Shown here: in pieces, positions 1 through 11,894 of the stretch | How positions within the stretch are numbered: the stretch's first letter is position 1 | Layout of the letters: each line of letters opens with the position of its first letter | DNA from: Lutjanus erythropterus | Taxonomy: Eukaryota; Chordata; Actinopteri; Lutjaniformes; Lutjanidae | Assembly: GCA_020091685.1 (NCBI GenBank) | Contig: CM034599.1 | Span: 32,651,920-32,715,919 of the forward strand | Direction: 5' to 3' | Length of the DNA: 64,000 nucleotides | The notes under the pieces: model-generated | Database searches by the model: none | Told to the model about the DNA's origin: nothing | Seen by the model: only the letters and a program-made list of their open reading frames with translations | Program-made: the position numbers and the translations under genes

Positions 1-940
1 TATAGGAACATCATCTTTTCTCACAAGTCTGGAAGTAGAAGTGTAATCTTAGAAATAAGATACAGAGACTGATACAAAGAAAAGTCATCTAGCTGTAGGA
101 TTCAACTGAGCCTTAGTGATTAACTAAATAACTAAAAATACATTAAAAAAAAAAAGACTAATTGCTCAGTCGTTGTTTACACAGCATTTACAGGCTATAA
201 TTTCAATATAATAATTTCAATAACAGCAGAATTGTAAACTTCTTTTTGTAAACTTTTTTCTTTTTAAATTATTAACTTGCAAACAGTGCTGGTGCAAAAA
301 AAGTCACTGAACACCGTCTGCTTTTGCTCTGCTGCAAGCTAAATGTCAGGAAGGACAGTAAAGACTGAAATTAAATGAAGACCTCATTTGAGAAAAAATG
401 CACTTAGATCATTGTAAAAATACCTCCAGTACTTTTAATACTATAATTAACTAATAGCCTAATTTACTGGTTTAAACACATGGTATTGGTGATGCTTCTG
501 ACAACCATGCTAGCTGTAGGTTACAATTTGGCTAAAACATTAAATTTTCAATCTTTTCAAGCTAGCTATGTAGCGTTCTCCTTCACTGGTCAGTATGGTT
601 GACGTTAGCTAGTATTAACATTAGCTCTGCAACTTTAACGAAATGAAATATCTTTAAAAATACTATGGAGCTGTTTCTATGTCTGCTAACTTCCTATACA
701 TACCATATGCTGCTTGGTGACTCATCAAATTTACTTGCTGTCATCATGGGAACATTACAGAGCTTGAAAGTTTCATTTGACTGTTAATATTCGCTAGTTA
801 GAAACTGAACTAATTAGCCCGCTAATGCATACATACATCTTACGATGAAATGCTCATTCTTAAGAAACAGGTGCCTAAAATTGATTGAATCGAGAATTGA
901 ACTGTTTCGCAGCAGCCATATTGTTATAAAATAGTAGAGT
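1..940. other. AT-rich DNA without a gene
   Basis: No frame of useful length and no recognisable RNA. There is an A11 run at 145-155 and a cluster of GTTAGCTAG-like and GCTAGC-like words at about 505-830. Such words are common in old teleost repeats, but no element ends can be set. Confidence 0.5.
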
Positions 941-1103
941 ATGTACACAGGTGTTACCAATGATGCTAATTAAGGTCCAATCACATTTAGTGGAGCAGAG
1001 CCTTTTTCAGTGAGCCAACATGCAAAATAGCAGCACCCTGACTCTGTTTGAGCTGAATGGAAGAAAACCCTAATCAGTATCATTGGTAACACCTGTGTTT
1101 ACC
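941..1103. mobile_element. Small inverted-repeat (MITE-like) element
   Basis: A 19-bp perfect inverted repeat (CACAGGTGTTACCAATGAT at 946-964, its reverse complement at 1079-1097) continues imperfectly to about 37 bp on each side. The core is only about 85 bp. No frame crosses it. This is the architecture of a miniature inverted-repeat transposon. No clear target duplication is visible, so the superfamily is open. Confidence 0.6.
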
Positions 1104-3192
1104 CTATTATCTAATGCCAAAATGGCTGCTGTGAAAAAGGTCTATTGTATAAATAGAACAGAGTGGAAAACCTTTATCAAAATTGGGTTATCATGCACTG
1201 TACTGCACTGTAACTTCATTTACATTCAACATATGGGTAAGTCCAGAGGTGTTAGTAATCTCACACTTGTTTACCCCACTGAGGTCACAGCCCTCTCTGT
1301 GCTCCTGCACCCATCCCCTCTTCACTCTGCTGCATGTAACATTGTGGTTTTCCGTGTCTTATTAATTGAAGGTCTAAAAAGCATAATTGAATGCTTGCTC
1401 ATTGATCCTAATCCGCGTCCTGCGTGTGATTATGTATGCTGAGCTGCTGTCGTCTTTTTGTCAAGGGGTTTGGTAAACAAGCTTGTAACCATTAACGCCT
1501 CACTGCTTGGTATTAGTGTCCATTAGAGCCCGTGTGTCTTCCTCCTGTGTGGCGTTAGTAGCTTCGAGGTGCCGTGTGTTTGCCTGTAGTTAAATGAATT
1601 GTTGGTTTAATTCGTCCTGTTTATGCTCGGTGTGCAAGTCAGCCCATCTCGGCTGCCTGCTTTAAATATCGCTCCTGTGATGTTGGAACTCATTTGCGTT
1701 TGGTTTGCTTATTTAAATTTTATCATTGAGGATACATCTAAGTTCGCAAGGGCAGAGAGTTTCTCAGATGGAGGAAATTGCCAATTGACATGTTATTAAT
1801 GTGCCCCAGTAGCTTTTTCAGTGTGTGCGCTCATGAACAAGCATCTATCAGATCTAGACTGGGGAATCGCAGCCTCCCTGGTGTGATATTCATGTAAAGC
1901 TTACAGAGAAATGAGCAGGACTTTGTCACATGCTCACCCAACTTTAACCTCCTAATAAGCTATATAAAAAATATTCCATGAATCCCACGAGAGTAGCAAA
2001 TTTCAGCCCTTAAGGCAAGTCATCAGTACTCATCTTCAACATGTCTTACTCATCTTTCCTTCAGAAACATTCACTGAACTATTACTATTCTGTCCTCAAA
2101 CACCATCACAGCATCAGAGTTCAGCTCCTCAGCCGACGTGGATAAGAAGCTATCCTGTCCTCATGTCACACAGAGGATGAAACCTTGATTATCTTGACCT
2201 AAAGTAGCAGATAGACGAATAAGATCACAAGGGTCAAAGTATTTCCTCAGCCTATTCATGAAATCCATGTGGCGCAGTCACCTGGTTTATCGAGATAAGT
2301 GCTGTAGTTTTTCACAGCGGATAAAAAACCAGCAGCAGGTCTGTGTGGTGTGGCGAGTTTTGTCAGATTAGATAACGATGTAATTTCCTATGTAGGTCCT
2401 CATCCATCAGCGCCTCGCAGTGAGGGCCTGGAGATTGACAATTGCTGTGCAGGGTTGTGTCACTTTCTGCTTTTCAGAAAGTACTTAAGGTGACAGTCAA
2501 TAATGAATGGAGACGGGGTCTCATTTCACTCTGAGCTAATGCACAAGATGAGGCCTTTTATTTTGAGTCTTTGTGGTGGTTTTGTTTATGGTTTACTTTC
2601 ATTCTCATTGTGGTTCATGGTTTACCACCAGGCATGTTTCCAACCTGTAAGATCATTACACATTGTAGGCCAATCCCGGCTGCTCCTGCAGCTTTACAGC
2701 CTTAAAGGTTAATTCTGGTTCATTTCAGCTTGGCGTATTTCCCATTAATGTGGCTATTGTGGCTCTATTGGCCTTGCAAACATTGTATTCTCCACCTCAT
2801 ATACAGAAGAACTCACACAAATCATTATATATCTGGGCAAGCTGAGCGAGCCTCCTAGGGTGTTGAGGAATAAACATTTTACATAAATCACTTCAAACTG
2901 CATATGGATTTACAGCTACACGGTGTGGCAGTCACTCAAAAAAAAAAAAAAAAAACCTTGTTTCCTTTTTCTAGAACATCACAGTTCACTTTGAGTTATT
3001 TATACTCGCACACTGTCTGTCCCTGTCTTATGTCCCATCCCCCATTGTCCTGATTTCATCAATACAGGAGAACAGCTCCTTTGGGATTCTGTTTCATTGA
3101 TACCATCGTGAGATTCTCTGTTTAAATCCACTTTCTGATGTAGAACACGGCCAGTCAGAAACTAACAATACTATAGTTATGACCCATTTACC
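1104..3192. other. Single-copy-looking DNA without a gene
   Basis: Frames of 60-119 codons occur here, but none has recognisable protein character and their composition is that of noncoding DNA. Apart from the A19 run at 2938-2956 I see no repeat or RNA gene. Confidence 0.5.
2938..2956 (+). repeat. Poly(A) tract
   Basis: Nineteen consecutive A residues. No retrotransposon body with a recognisable head or target duplication is attached, so it is listed as a simple repeat and not as a SINE or LINE tail. Confidence 0.9.
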
Positions 3193-3520
3193 ACTGGTAA
3201 TAGAGGTGCATTTATTAGTCAATTAATCCATTAGTCCATTGAAAGAAAATTATAACTTCGATAATTGGTTGTTTCTGTCATTTTTCAAGCAAAAGTGTCA
3301 AACATTTGCTGGTTCCAGCTCCTTAAATGTACAGCTTTACTGCTTTTGTTGTTTATCATTTATGACATAAATGATGATGGACTGTTACTTGGACAAAAGA
3401 AGCATTTAACACACTGTTCACAAGTTTTTTACATCTTAGAGACTGAACAGTTAATCATGAAAATAATCTGTAGATTAATTGATACTGAAAATAATTGCTA
3501 GTTACAGCTCTAACTGGTTG
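3193..3520. mobile_element. hAT-type non-autonomous element with 8-bp target duplication
   Basis: The element runs from TAGAGGTGCA (3201) to GTTACAGCTCTA (ending 3512). Its ends are imperfect inverted copies starting TAGAG, which fits the hAT terminal pattern. The flanks ACTGGTAA (3193-3200) and ACTGGTTG (3513-3520) match at 6 of 8 positions, consistent with an aged 8-bp target duplication. The interior resembles a common teleost repeat whose consensus, as I recall it, contains ATTAATCGATTA-like words. No transposase frame. Diverged relatives lie at 31154-31580 and 60262-60540. Confidence 0.7.
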
Positions 3521-5105
3521 AGACTCCTCCTCAGAGGCCTCAAGTCATTGAGAGAGGTTCAAATACAATATTTTCTAAGATTGTGTATACAAAGGACAGT
3601 TATGTCAATGTTAGCTGCATGTAGACTCCTCTTGTTTTTTTAGTCGTCAATGGTGGATGTAATTGTGAGATAAATTGCATTGCTCACTTCTGTAGATGGA
3701 TTTCATAAAAATAGACCCCAGTTTCTCTGGACTACCATAAATGCTTCCTCGATTCAGTAAGCCTTTCACATTCATCATATTTGTTGGCAAAACAAAAAGC
3801 TATTTTGAAATGATTATCTAGTAAATGTCAGTGGGAGTGAGTTTGAGATTGTTGTTACACATGCAATGACTTTGATCTTTTGTGTACATCATAATGAAAA
3901 TGCAAATGCAAATAGAGATTATCTTGGAATGATGATGTTTTGAAAATATCTAATATCAAACAGTGGAGACAGCAGCAGAACTCATGGTGTTACTCCAGTG
4001 GGAGCGTGACACGTCTGAATCTGGACGCCTTCATATTTTTAGCTGCTGTGTGTTTGACAGTCTTGTTTGTTGTGTGATCAAATGCGACTTTCAGACATTT
4101 GTCTTGATCTAATAATGGTCTAACAGAGTGTGATTCTTAAGGGGCCACTAAATGGGACTCTTGGCTTGGAGAAAACCATTACCTAACAGCTAATACATTC
4201 AAGACACACACAAACCAGTCTTGTCTGCCACGGCATGAACCCCCATATATCTGTTTAGCCAAGGTATGTCCAGCTCTGTGTCTCCTTATAGTAAAGCTGT
4301 CAAGTAGTGCTTCACACTGGGGTGTCAGGAGCCCATCAGATTTCCTTTGAAGACTCCTAGGGGGGCAGCAGGAAAACGGGTCAACTCTATGTGGACCAAA
4401 ATGCACTTGATTTCTCCTTTTCGGTTTATTGAAAGCACATTGGGCTTTCTGTATTGGCTTGGAAGGTTTGTGGTTGTAAGAAGCGTCTGCTCTGCTAGCT
4501 ATGTGCTTTGCCTGGGATCTGTAGCCGGGATCCTGTGTCGGGTAAGGTGAAGGGTTGGCCTGTGCCTGTCTAAAGATTGCCTTGGCTCAGGCAGCAGCAT
4601 TCCACAAATCCATCGCAGTAGCATCTGGACATCTTGCCTATTAGTCACTTGACATCCCAAATGTAAATGTCTGTAAAAATAATATAGATAAGACCAATTC
4701 ACAGAACTTAGCACAGTCTTCCTTAACTGTGACATTTGTGTTGTCTACTTTTCCATGAATTGCGATGTGGTGTTTCCAATGAAAGACAGGATAGATCTCT
4801 CAGATAGTTGAGGAAGCTGGCAGCGTACACCACAGTAGGTTACGTCCTTAGATGTTTCATATTGTAGCCACCTAAGCTTCCATTTACTCCAAAATTTGTA
4901 AGGCCTTATTGTTTTTCATAGTCTGCCTTCTGTGTTTTTGGTTCTTCTTTAAAAATCACATTAGACATTTGAGTGGCTTAGTAAACCTTTGTTTATATGT
5001 CTTGGCATAGCTGTAGCTAACAATGAACTAAATGGCACAGAGGAATTGGGATGTTTGTTGTCATTGGCTAAAACTTGGTGGACACAAGTGGCCACTTGCA
5101 TGCAG
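3521..5105. other. Noncoding DNA without a gene
   Basis: Frames on both strands between 4180 and 4735 overlap each other and have no recognisable product. No splice-bounded exon or RNA gene can be supported. Confidence 0.5.
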
Positions 5106-5108
5106 TAT

Positions 5109-5507
5109 TTAGTGGTCACAGAGTAACTTTTTGTGGCCACAGGCCATAGGGCCATGGTTAATGTTGAACCCTGGTTTGTAGCTGTTTTGACCCATCATGC
5201 CTCCCGGTGATTGGACAGGCAAGGCTTCAAAGTCTCCAGTCTTCAGAGTTGGAGCATTCAGACTGGCACCCAGTTCGGTCTGGACGACCTGTTGGGTTAA
5301 ACAGTACTTGTCCTGTAGAGCTTGCGTGGCCATGGTGTGCAGCCTTGGATTATCCAAGCAGGCTTTGGCAAGCTGCAGTGCACTGGGTAGTTTCAGATGT
5401 CCAAGAAGTACTTGATACTTGTACAGGTCATTCAGGTGCTGGGGGCTATTTAACAGGTTGTCTAGGGCCGTCTTAAGTAATGCAAAGTCAGTCTTTACCA
5501 CTGTCAA
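5109..5507 (-). pseudogene. BEL/Pao-type LTR retrotransposon gag fossil
   Basis: The minus-strand frame has real protein character. Residues such as DLYKYQVLLGHLKLPSALQL, followed by LAKACLDNP, LQDKY and QTELGA, are what I remember of the gag region (DUF1759-like) of fish BEL/Pao retrotransposons. Only a short internal part of gag is present. I see no protease, reverse transcriptase, integrase or LTR pair around it, so it is a broken, isolated and probably old fragment. Recognition is from memory. The alternative is a host gene domesticated from gag, for which there is no support here. Confidence 0.55.
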
Positions 5508-5511
5508 AATG

Positions 5512-7460
5512 GGGCACCATCAGCCTTTCTTCTTCAGTCACCTCTCCTGTTCACAACCCTAGTCAGACCCAACCTGCTGAATAGTTGGTGGCCAGTGTAC
5601 AGAGGCAAACTTAAACTGAAGTTAAGTCATCCTTAGCCACCACCTCATCTTCCCTCCATCAAGGTTTAAGTAGGCATAAACAACAAGCCGCTGGCAGAGC
5701 TTTCATATAGTCAGAGCAGTCTGTCTCCACTGGTATTGATGAGTCAAAGAGGCCCAGAGAATAAAAGGCCAGGTCCTCTAATCTCATTCCATCCCAGCCG
5801 CCCTGTCACTGCTTGACAACTAGGTTAAGATAATGCTGACAGATCCTCTTCCCTGGCTCGCTAGCGTGCATCCATAAGCAGGGCCACACACTGCCTACTG
5901 TACATGCCACACTAACTGGGGCCAACTTTAAATTACATAAATCTTCAGGTAAAGGCAAGTTGATATAGTTGTTCTGTAATTTTCAACAAAAGCATCAGTG
6001 TACTCTACAAGAGGAACACTGTTATTACATTACAGGCAATTTGCTGCTCCTTTTTCATGATCATATTTGACAGACAATAAAGTTGTAAAGCTGTATTAAA
6101 GAGCAACAATTTACTTTGTAATGAAAATCCTAAAATGCAAAGTGCTGTTACAGTGTTGCTGAAACAAATGCATTGCAGAATTTCTCGCACTTAATACAAT
6201 GTGTTCCCTGTTTTGTGGAGGGATCTAAACGGTTGTAACAGAGAGCTAATTTCCATTTGCATACGACCATATGCCTTTAGCAGGGTGAGATCATTGTTTG
6301 CAGATTAGCATGTTTTATCATAAATGAATAAAAGCATGAATATGTTAATCTGCAACAGCAGGTGATAAAAAAAAATACAAATTGTGCATCATGTTCTTAG
6401 CATGATTTCCAAGCACATGTTGATCTTTAATAGAAATCAGTCCTTTCTAAAATTAGCCCGACCTCTTTCTGCCAACTTTTTTTGCTTGTGCTCTCTTTTG
6501 TAATATGTATGAATCAGACAAATTTGATATGCCTTGAAGAGCAGGAAGGAAATGTCTTTAAATTTGTCCAAATGTGTCATCTGTATTCAGGATCAATAGA
6601 GTTCATTTTGTTTCGTACTGCAGCTCGTGACTGTGCTCCTTTCTCTATGTCTATTTAAAGTGCTTTTGGTTTCTCTCAAGCAGTAACTTTCTGGAGCTCT
6701 GGTGCTTGCCAAAAAAGTAAATTGTGCCTTGTGATGCCATAGTTGAGCTAAATGGATCCATGTGGATTCGGTGCACAGCAGTGTGTGGGCGAAAAGTGCG
6801 GGAAAGTGCAGCGAGGTGCTCTCAGAGTTTTTGCTGTGCTCCACCACCACCCTCCCACCAGCCGAATGAGCCGAGGCTGCCTGGAAAGTCTCCTCTCGGG
6901 GAACATGTGGGATTAATTTAGACCTCCAGCCTCTCCCTCCAAGGGTGTCTCCACCCTGTTTCCCCTCATGTTGTTTTGCCAGAGGGAGACCATGACTGGT
7001 AATAAGTAGAAACAGAGCTCTGTGTCTTTAACACCCTTGGCTGGAGTGGCTTTCTGAGAGATCAAGCAAGCTGAGGCTCCCAGTGTTTACAAGAGTGAAG
7101 CAGTGTCCATCTCTGGGACACAGAGGAAGGACGGGAAGATAGTCTCTGTGATTATAAGGGCAGGTCTTCCGCATCTTTGCCACTTTTTGAAGTGAGTGGT
7201 TTGAAAACTCTGTGGAGATGAGTGGGCTCAGCAAACAAAACCACTGCCCATTCATCTGTGTAGTAGAGGTGAACCACTGAGCTATCGTAAATAAATAAGA
7301 CTTACAGCCACCGTGTGCAGAATAATTTATGTGATTAAATCATCTCCCAAACCAATCGGATGACCATTTTGTTAGGAAAGTGTAAAATTCGAAAAAATTT
7401 GTAGGAAAATTAGACAAATTTCTTTGCACCATTTGTGTGATCTTCTTAATAGAACCACTT
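5512..7460. other. Noncoding DNA, with a regulatory-looking patch near 6.2-6.36 kb
   Basis: No gene is visible. The stretch at 6235-6360 holds an octamer ATTTGCAT (6255-6262) and an 11/12 inverted pair, GCAGATTAGCAT (6300-6311) and ATGTTAATCTGC (6342-6353), and looks non-repetitive. The rest, including the frames at 6593-6921 and 7028-7255, shows nothing recognisable. Confidence 0.4.
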
Positions 7461-7464
7461 AGTG

Positions 7465-8125
7465 GCATTAAAGCAGCTATAATTGATATTTTTATATTAA
7501 CATAGCATCTTCTTGTCTAATAACCCACTGTGCGCTACCTACAGACTCTGTTATTTTCCTCAGGGGTTGGTAGAGACCAAAAACAGAGCTTAAAGGAGAG
7601 TGAAAATCACAGTTACATTCCCTAGACAGTCAGAAACATGACTCCAAATGAATTATAATGTTGCTCTGTACCTGCTGGATGTGGAAATAAGCAACCATTT
7701 ACTATAAAGTTCACCATATCAACTTAAAATGTATAAAAATATTGCAGCCTTAAAAGTGCTATGATTAATATTTCTATCTTAACAACAGATCAAATATCAA
7801 CATGTATGTGAAAGGGACTGCTCGTAGTGATGAGCCCACAGAGAATTACCAGCTGACTCTGCGTCTCTCTTTCTTAAACTCACTGTTTTGGTTTTACGGT
7901 CTGCAACTTTAATCTTGCCAATTTCATGTGCATCACTTCCAGACACAGCAGGAAGAAAAGCTCTAGAATTACTACTCGTCTAACACCAATTGACAGGCAG
8001 ACAGACAAAGATAGTGAGTTGCTGGGAAACAAAGTGGAACATTTAGCATTTAAAGAGCCACGTATTCCCCTCAGGAGTTGGTAGAGACCAAAAACAGAGT
8101 AAATATTGGACTGTCATTAGGCGGT
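7465..8125. repeat. Composite interspersed repeat with internal direct duplication
   Basis: Two features recur in the same order about 0.3-0.5 kb apart. One is an AT-rich block at 7468-7503, echoed at 7751-7795. The other is a 31-bp block at 7558-7588, repeated at 8069-8099 with one mismatch (core GGTAGAGACCAAAAACAGAG). The region therefore looks like two partial, differently deleted copies of one longer teleost repeat. No coding potential. Confidence 0.6.
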
Positions 8126-8215
8126 GAAGATTCAAAATGTTTGTGTAGACAGGCAAGTGTTTGCTGAAAAGTTTGCCATAATGTAAATCTTGTTTACAGC
8201 TTGCTCAAAAAAGAC

Positions 8216-8490
8216 TCAAAGGTTAGTATGTTAGATTTACAGGGGTTTTCTTGACGTAATATGGCAGAAATTGAATATCTACAGAAGGTGCGGGTCCTCT
8301 TCCATCGCACTGGCATGTTTCTAAAGTAGCCCAGAACAGACAAACCAAACTCTGCCTTTAGATATGGACTCGTGACAAGTTTGGAGGCCACTTTAGGTTC
8401 TCCCGCACGCTTGGAAGGGGAGGGTGGGGCAAGTTTGTTGCAATCTGCGAGCTCACTGCTGCCACTAAATCCTTCACACTGGTCCTTTAA
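8216..8490. mobile_element. TTAA-bounded non-autonomous DNA transposon (family A, 275 bp)
   Basis: Starts TCAAAGG and ends CACACTGGTCCTTTAA. The right end matches the ends of the element at 61993-62659. Internal words such as GTGCGGGTCCTCTTCCATCG and the later ACGCTTGGAAG are shared with that copy. TTAA at the ends is the hallmark of piggyBac-type insertion, so a piggyBac-related MITE is the likely class. No transposase is present. Confidence 0.65.
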
Positions 8491-10185
8491 TTTTGGTTTA
8501 AGTAACACGTAATTGCTGTCAATTTGATAATTTCATGGCAAATGAAATATATATTCTAAGCCATAACACTCCAAGCTGATATTGTTCTGAATATATCTGT
8601 CTGATATGCTTGTGTGAGGTGACATTCTATAAATACGAGTGGGCGCTCTCATCTTTGAAGGCATGGAGCCCAGGGGGCTCCAGCCAGGCTCGCCTCTGTT
8701 AGACATTTCCTCATTCTCTTTGTAGTTCACTTTAGAGGCGACCTTATACTGTCATGTCTGTCACATGCTATTATTTCACACCTCTCGGGACAGTTTATGA
8801 ATAGGCATTAGTTTTATATTAATATTTATTAGAGCTCGACGTGCCAAATGTCATGTACTTAATTCCCTTTTTCATAAACCTAAACGTGTCCAGGCCTTAG
8901 CACCAGCCCCTATAATAATGCAGCTAGGTGTTTTGTTGTGACATTCAGGGAATTGTGCTTTTTATAGCGTTATCTTCTCAGAAGTTGTTTTCTCTCAAAA
9001 GCACAGATAAAACCTGTTTCATATATTCCAGCGTGTTGTGCATTACCTGCTGTTTGCCTTCTACTGAAGCCTCACCTTTTTAGCTTTCACCCACTTTCCA
9101 TCACTCTCATATCTGACACTGTGATCGAAATCCTCTGGCACCAAAACGCAAATGAAGAGGCTCTTGCAAATATGCTAGAATGTAGAGACAGAAAGCAAAC
9201 CCGGGGAAAGCTTTCACCATGGACCCGTTTCCAGCTGGGCCACTGTACTCCAACCTGATACTGTATAATCATTTTGTCAAATACCTATTTAAAAGAATGA
9301 TTTCATGCTTGACAGTGAGGATATTTTAAAATGAGGTTAAATTCACAATGGACAGATGTATTCAGCCCTCAGGCGTTCACCATCCTCTGTGGATTCCAGG
9401 TCCATTTTAACCTAATATAGAGTGTCTGTGTCATATGGAGCGAAATCTCTGCCACAGTTTGAATCTTGAAGCTAGTTCTGAAGTGTGTGCAATCAATTTG
9501 AGTTTGTGTTTGAGGGTCCAGGTCATCCAGTTTTAATACCTCCATTAATTTTAGTGCCGAGGATTGTTTTATTTAGCTGTTGTTGCTTATTCAAGACAGT
9601 AAAAAGAGACCCACTCATGCTTCAGTGCTATTTTTATTACACAAATTGACAGATGATATAAATATGTGTATTGGATTAACACTCCCGATGGTGTGGAAGG
9701 AAGTTGTTGACCACATGTGTGACAGAGGCAGTACCCTGAAGCTTCTGCCAGAGAGAAGCCAGCCAGCTCCAAACTGTGGATTTCCTCTGTTAGACTATTT
9801 TCTTTGGCCCAGCAGTGTGCAAAATGCTGCAGAAAAGCCTGCAATTTTTGAGTGTTATCCGTGTCGAGCTGATGAAGTCATAGTCGCACTATCTTTGACT
9901 GAAAAACAAGCACAGGAAGTTTGACTTTGTATATATAAGCAGAAAATTCTTCACTTCTCACTCATACTTCTGTGGCAAATGATCATCAGCCATATACATA
10001 CAGAAACTCACATAATTTAAACAATAAAGATGTTCCCGGGCTTGGTTTCTGTTAAATTGCACATTTTCACATTTTAATGCTATATGAGTCAGTCAAGCAC
10101 TTAAATTGTGGGGTCTGGATGTTTTTGTTGGGCAGTGTGCAATGTGGATCTGCAGCTCTCAACGTGCTTTGGGTCCTTAAATGTT
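8491..10185. other. Noncoding DNA, partly regulatory-looking
   Basis: No gene. The stretch 8640-8935 is non-repetitive and has dense homeodomain-like words (ATTAG, TTAATA, TAATT) beside moderately GC-rich patches, which suggests but does not show a conserved noncoding element. The frame at 9580-9924 has no recognisable product. Confidence 0.35.
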
Positions 10186-10189
10186 CTTC

Positions 10190-10275
10190 TGCTTCATCCT
10201 GCCTTATCTCTCTCAGGGTGAGGATGTTTTCTGTTTGTTTTGCCTCTCTGCCTCTCTCAGGGGAATTGACCATTC
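10190..10275. repeat. Diverged direct repeat, copy 1
   Basis: GCTTCATCCTG, then GTGAGGATG, TTTTCTGTTTGT and GGGGAATTGAC occur in the same order at 11051-11128, about 860 bp downstream. The copies differ by substitutions and small indels. This could be a local segmental duplication or two copies of one interspersed repeat. Confidence 0.55.
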
Positions 10276-10279
10276 CCTC

Positions 10280-11045
10280 CACTGAAGAGCAATTGTCCAG
10301 TCATAGCTTGGCAGCCATATGTGAGCACAGGGTAATACTCTGCATGTCCAGCTAAATGGCTTTACTAGTTAAAAGGGATGTTCCTTGCAACTAATTTCGC
10401 TGTTGCTTATTATATTTAGTTTGTAAGGTTACAAGTTACATTAAAAAAAAAGTCTGATTCATGACTAGCACTTCAGAGTTTATGCTAACGTTAGCTCTTC
10501 ATTGGTTATGGGGAAGTTTACACTCCAACAACCCCAGCAAACATTGCAGCGAAAGCAAAATTGCGTTTGCAGGATACACTGGCTATTTTAAAGTGAAGAG
10601 TAAACCACCAATAGTGGAAACTAAGCAGCTAAACAGTCTTTGGTTAGAACCCTACTTATAATACCAGCTGTACATGGCAATACAAGAACAATGTTGACCC
10701 CCCCAATGATGTCTACCTTGCATCAAGCTAAAGTTAGCTTGATTAGCTAGCTGTCTACAGCTAATAAAATGTGTCAGAACAGTTCAGCAATCAAAACAGA
10801 CAATGGCCGGCTAGAAATGTAAAGCCTGCTCTTGTCTAGCTCTGTCTAATCCATTGTTTGAGTGGTAAATGTGCCACCATTATTATGGTAAATTGCATAT
10901 GTGCTGAGACGGGAAAGCTTGACAGGCTAGCAACTGTAACTAAAGGGGGCGGGGCTTAGTGGACATTGTAATGGATGTTTCTGTGAGGCCATGTGATTGT
11001 GCAGCCTTAAGTGCTCTTGCACCCCTCTATTACTTAAAGTCCAAG
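10280..11045. other. Noncoding DNA between two direct repeats
   Basis: AT-rich, with several GTTAGCT/GATTAGCTAGC words near 10485-10760 of the kind found in old teleost repeats. No frame or RNA gene that can be supported. Confidence 0.45.
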
Positions 11046-11050
11046 AGAAG

Positions 11051-11128
11051 GAGCTTCATCCTGTCCTGTCTCCCCCCAGAGTGAGGATGGTTTTCTGTTT
11101 GTCCGGCCTCTTATCTCGGGGGAATTGA
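11051..11128. repeat. Diverged direct repeat, copy 2
   Basis: Partner of the block at 10190-10275. It shares the order GCTTCATCCTG, GTGAGGATGG, TTTTCTGTTTGT, GGGGGAATTGAC. A minus-strand frame (11056-11391) covers it but has no recognisable product. Confidence 0.55.
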
Positions 11129-11134
11129 CTTTGA

Positions 11135-11890
11135 AATTGTCCATCTTGAGAGATGGTCTGGAGCCTTTTGGATAAAACAGACCTCACACGCTGACTAAAC
11201 TCCACAGGCAAAATTGTGCTCTGGCAGGAGTGCAAAATATCAACAGACCTGCAGCCAAATGAGTGATGAACTAAAACAGAGCCCTTGGGTGTCAGTGCTG
11301 AGGGCACCATGGTGTCACTGCCACACCACAGTGCCACTCCACTCCAAATTTGGATCTTAGTTGGAGTCTTAATCCGACCTGCACACGGCACCGGTGATCT
11401 AATTCAGTGACCTGGCTGCGCTACACCCAGTTAGTTCAGCAGCCTAAAACCATTTGATCAGAACTGACATGAACAACAGACTTAGTTATGCTCAAAGTCT
11501 GTTGCACAGCACCCACCCCCATCTCTTCTGCCACCCCATGCATTCTCAGCAGTGTGAATAATTGCTAAAGTCCTGATTAAACTGCTGTAGAACTATTAGC
11601 CACCCGGCTAAATCCAGCTGATCCCTCAAATTGTTTTAATAGTATTCCCTGTTGACATCAGGGCCACCCTGCTCACAGAGGCCAGCACCCATCACCAAGT
11701 CCAGACTGATACTTACCAAAGCTGTCAAAAATATTGATTTATAGAAACATATTGATTCTGAGTATTTGAAATACTTTCTAACTAATGTACTAATGTTTGA
11801 TTGTCATGTTATAGCCATGTTATAGTTATCTTTTAATGAAAATGTAAAATTTTTTGCTGTCAGTGTTGTGTCAATTCTTCCCTGGAAATT
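11135..11890. other. Noncoding DNA without a gene
   Basis: Nothing recognisable apart from ordinary noncoding sequence. The last 150 bp become strongly AT-rich as the following repeat is approached. Confidence 0.45.
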
Positions 11891-11894
11891 TGGC

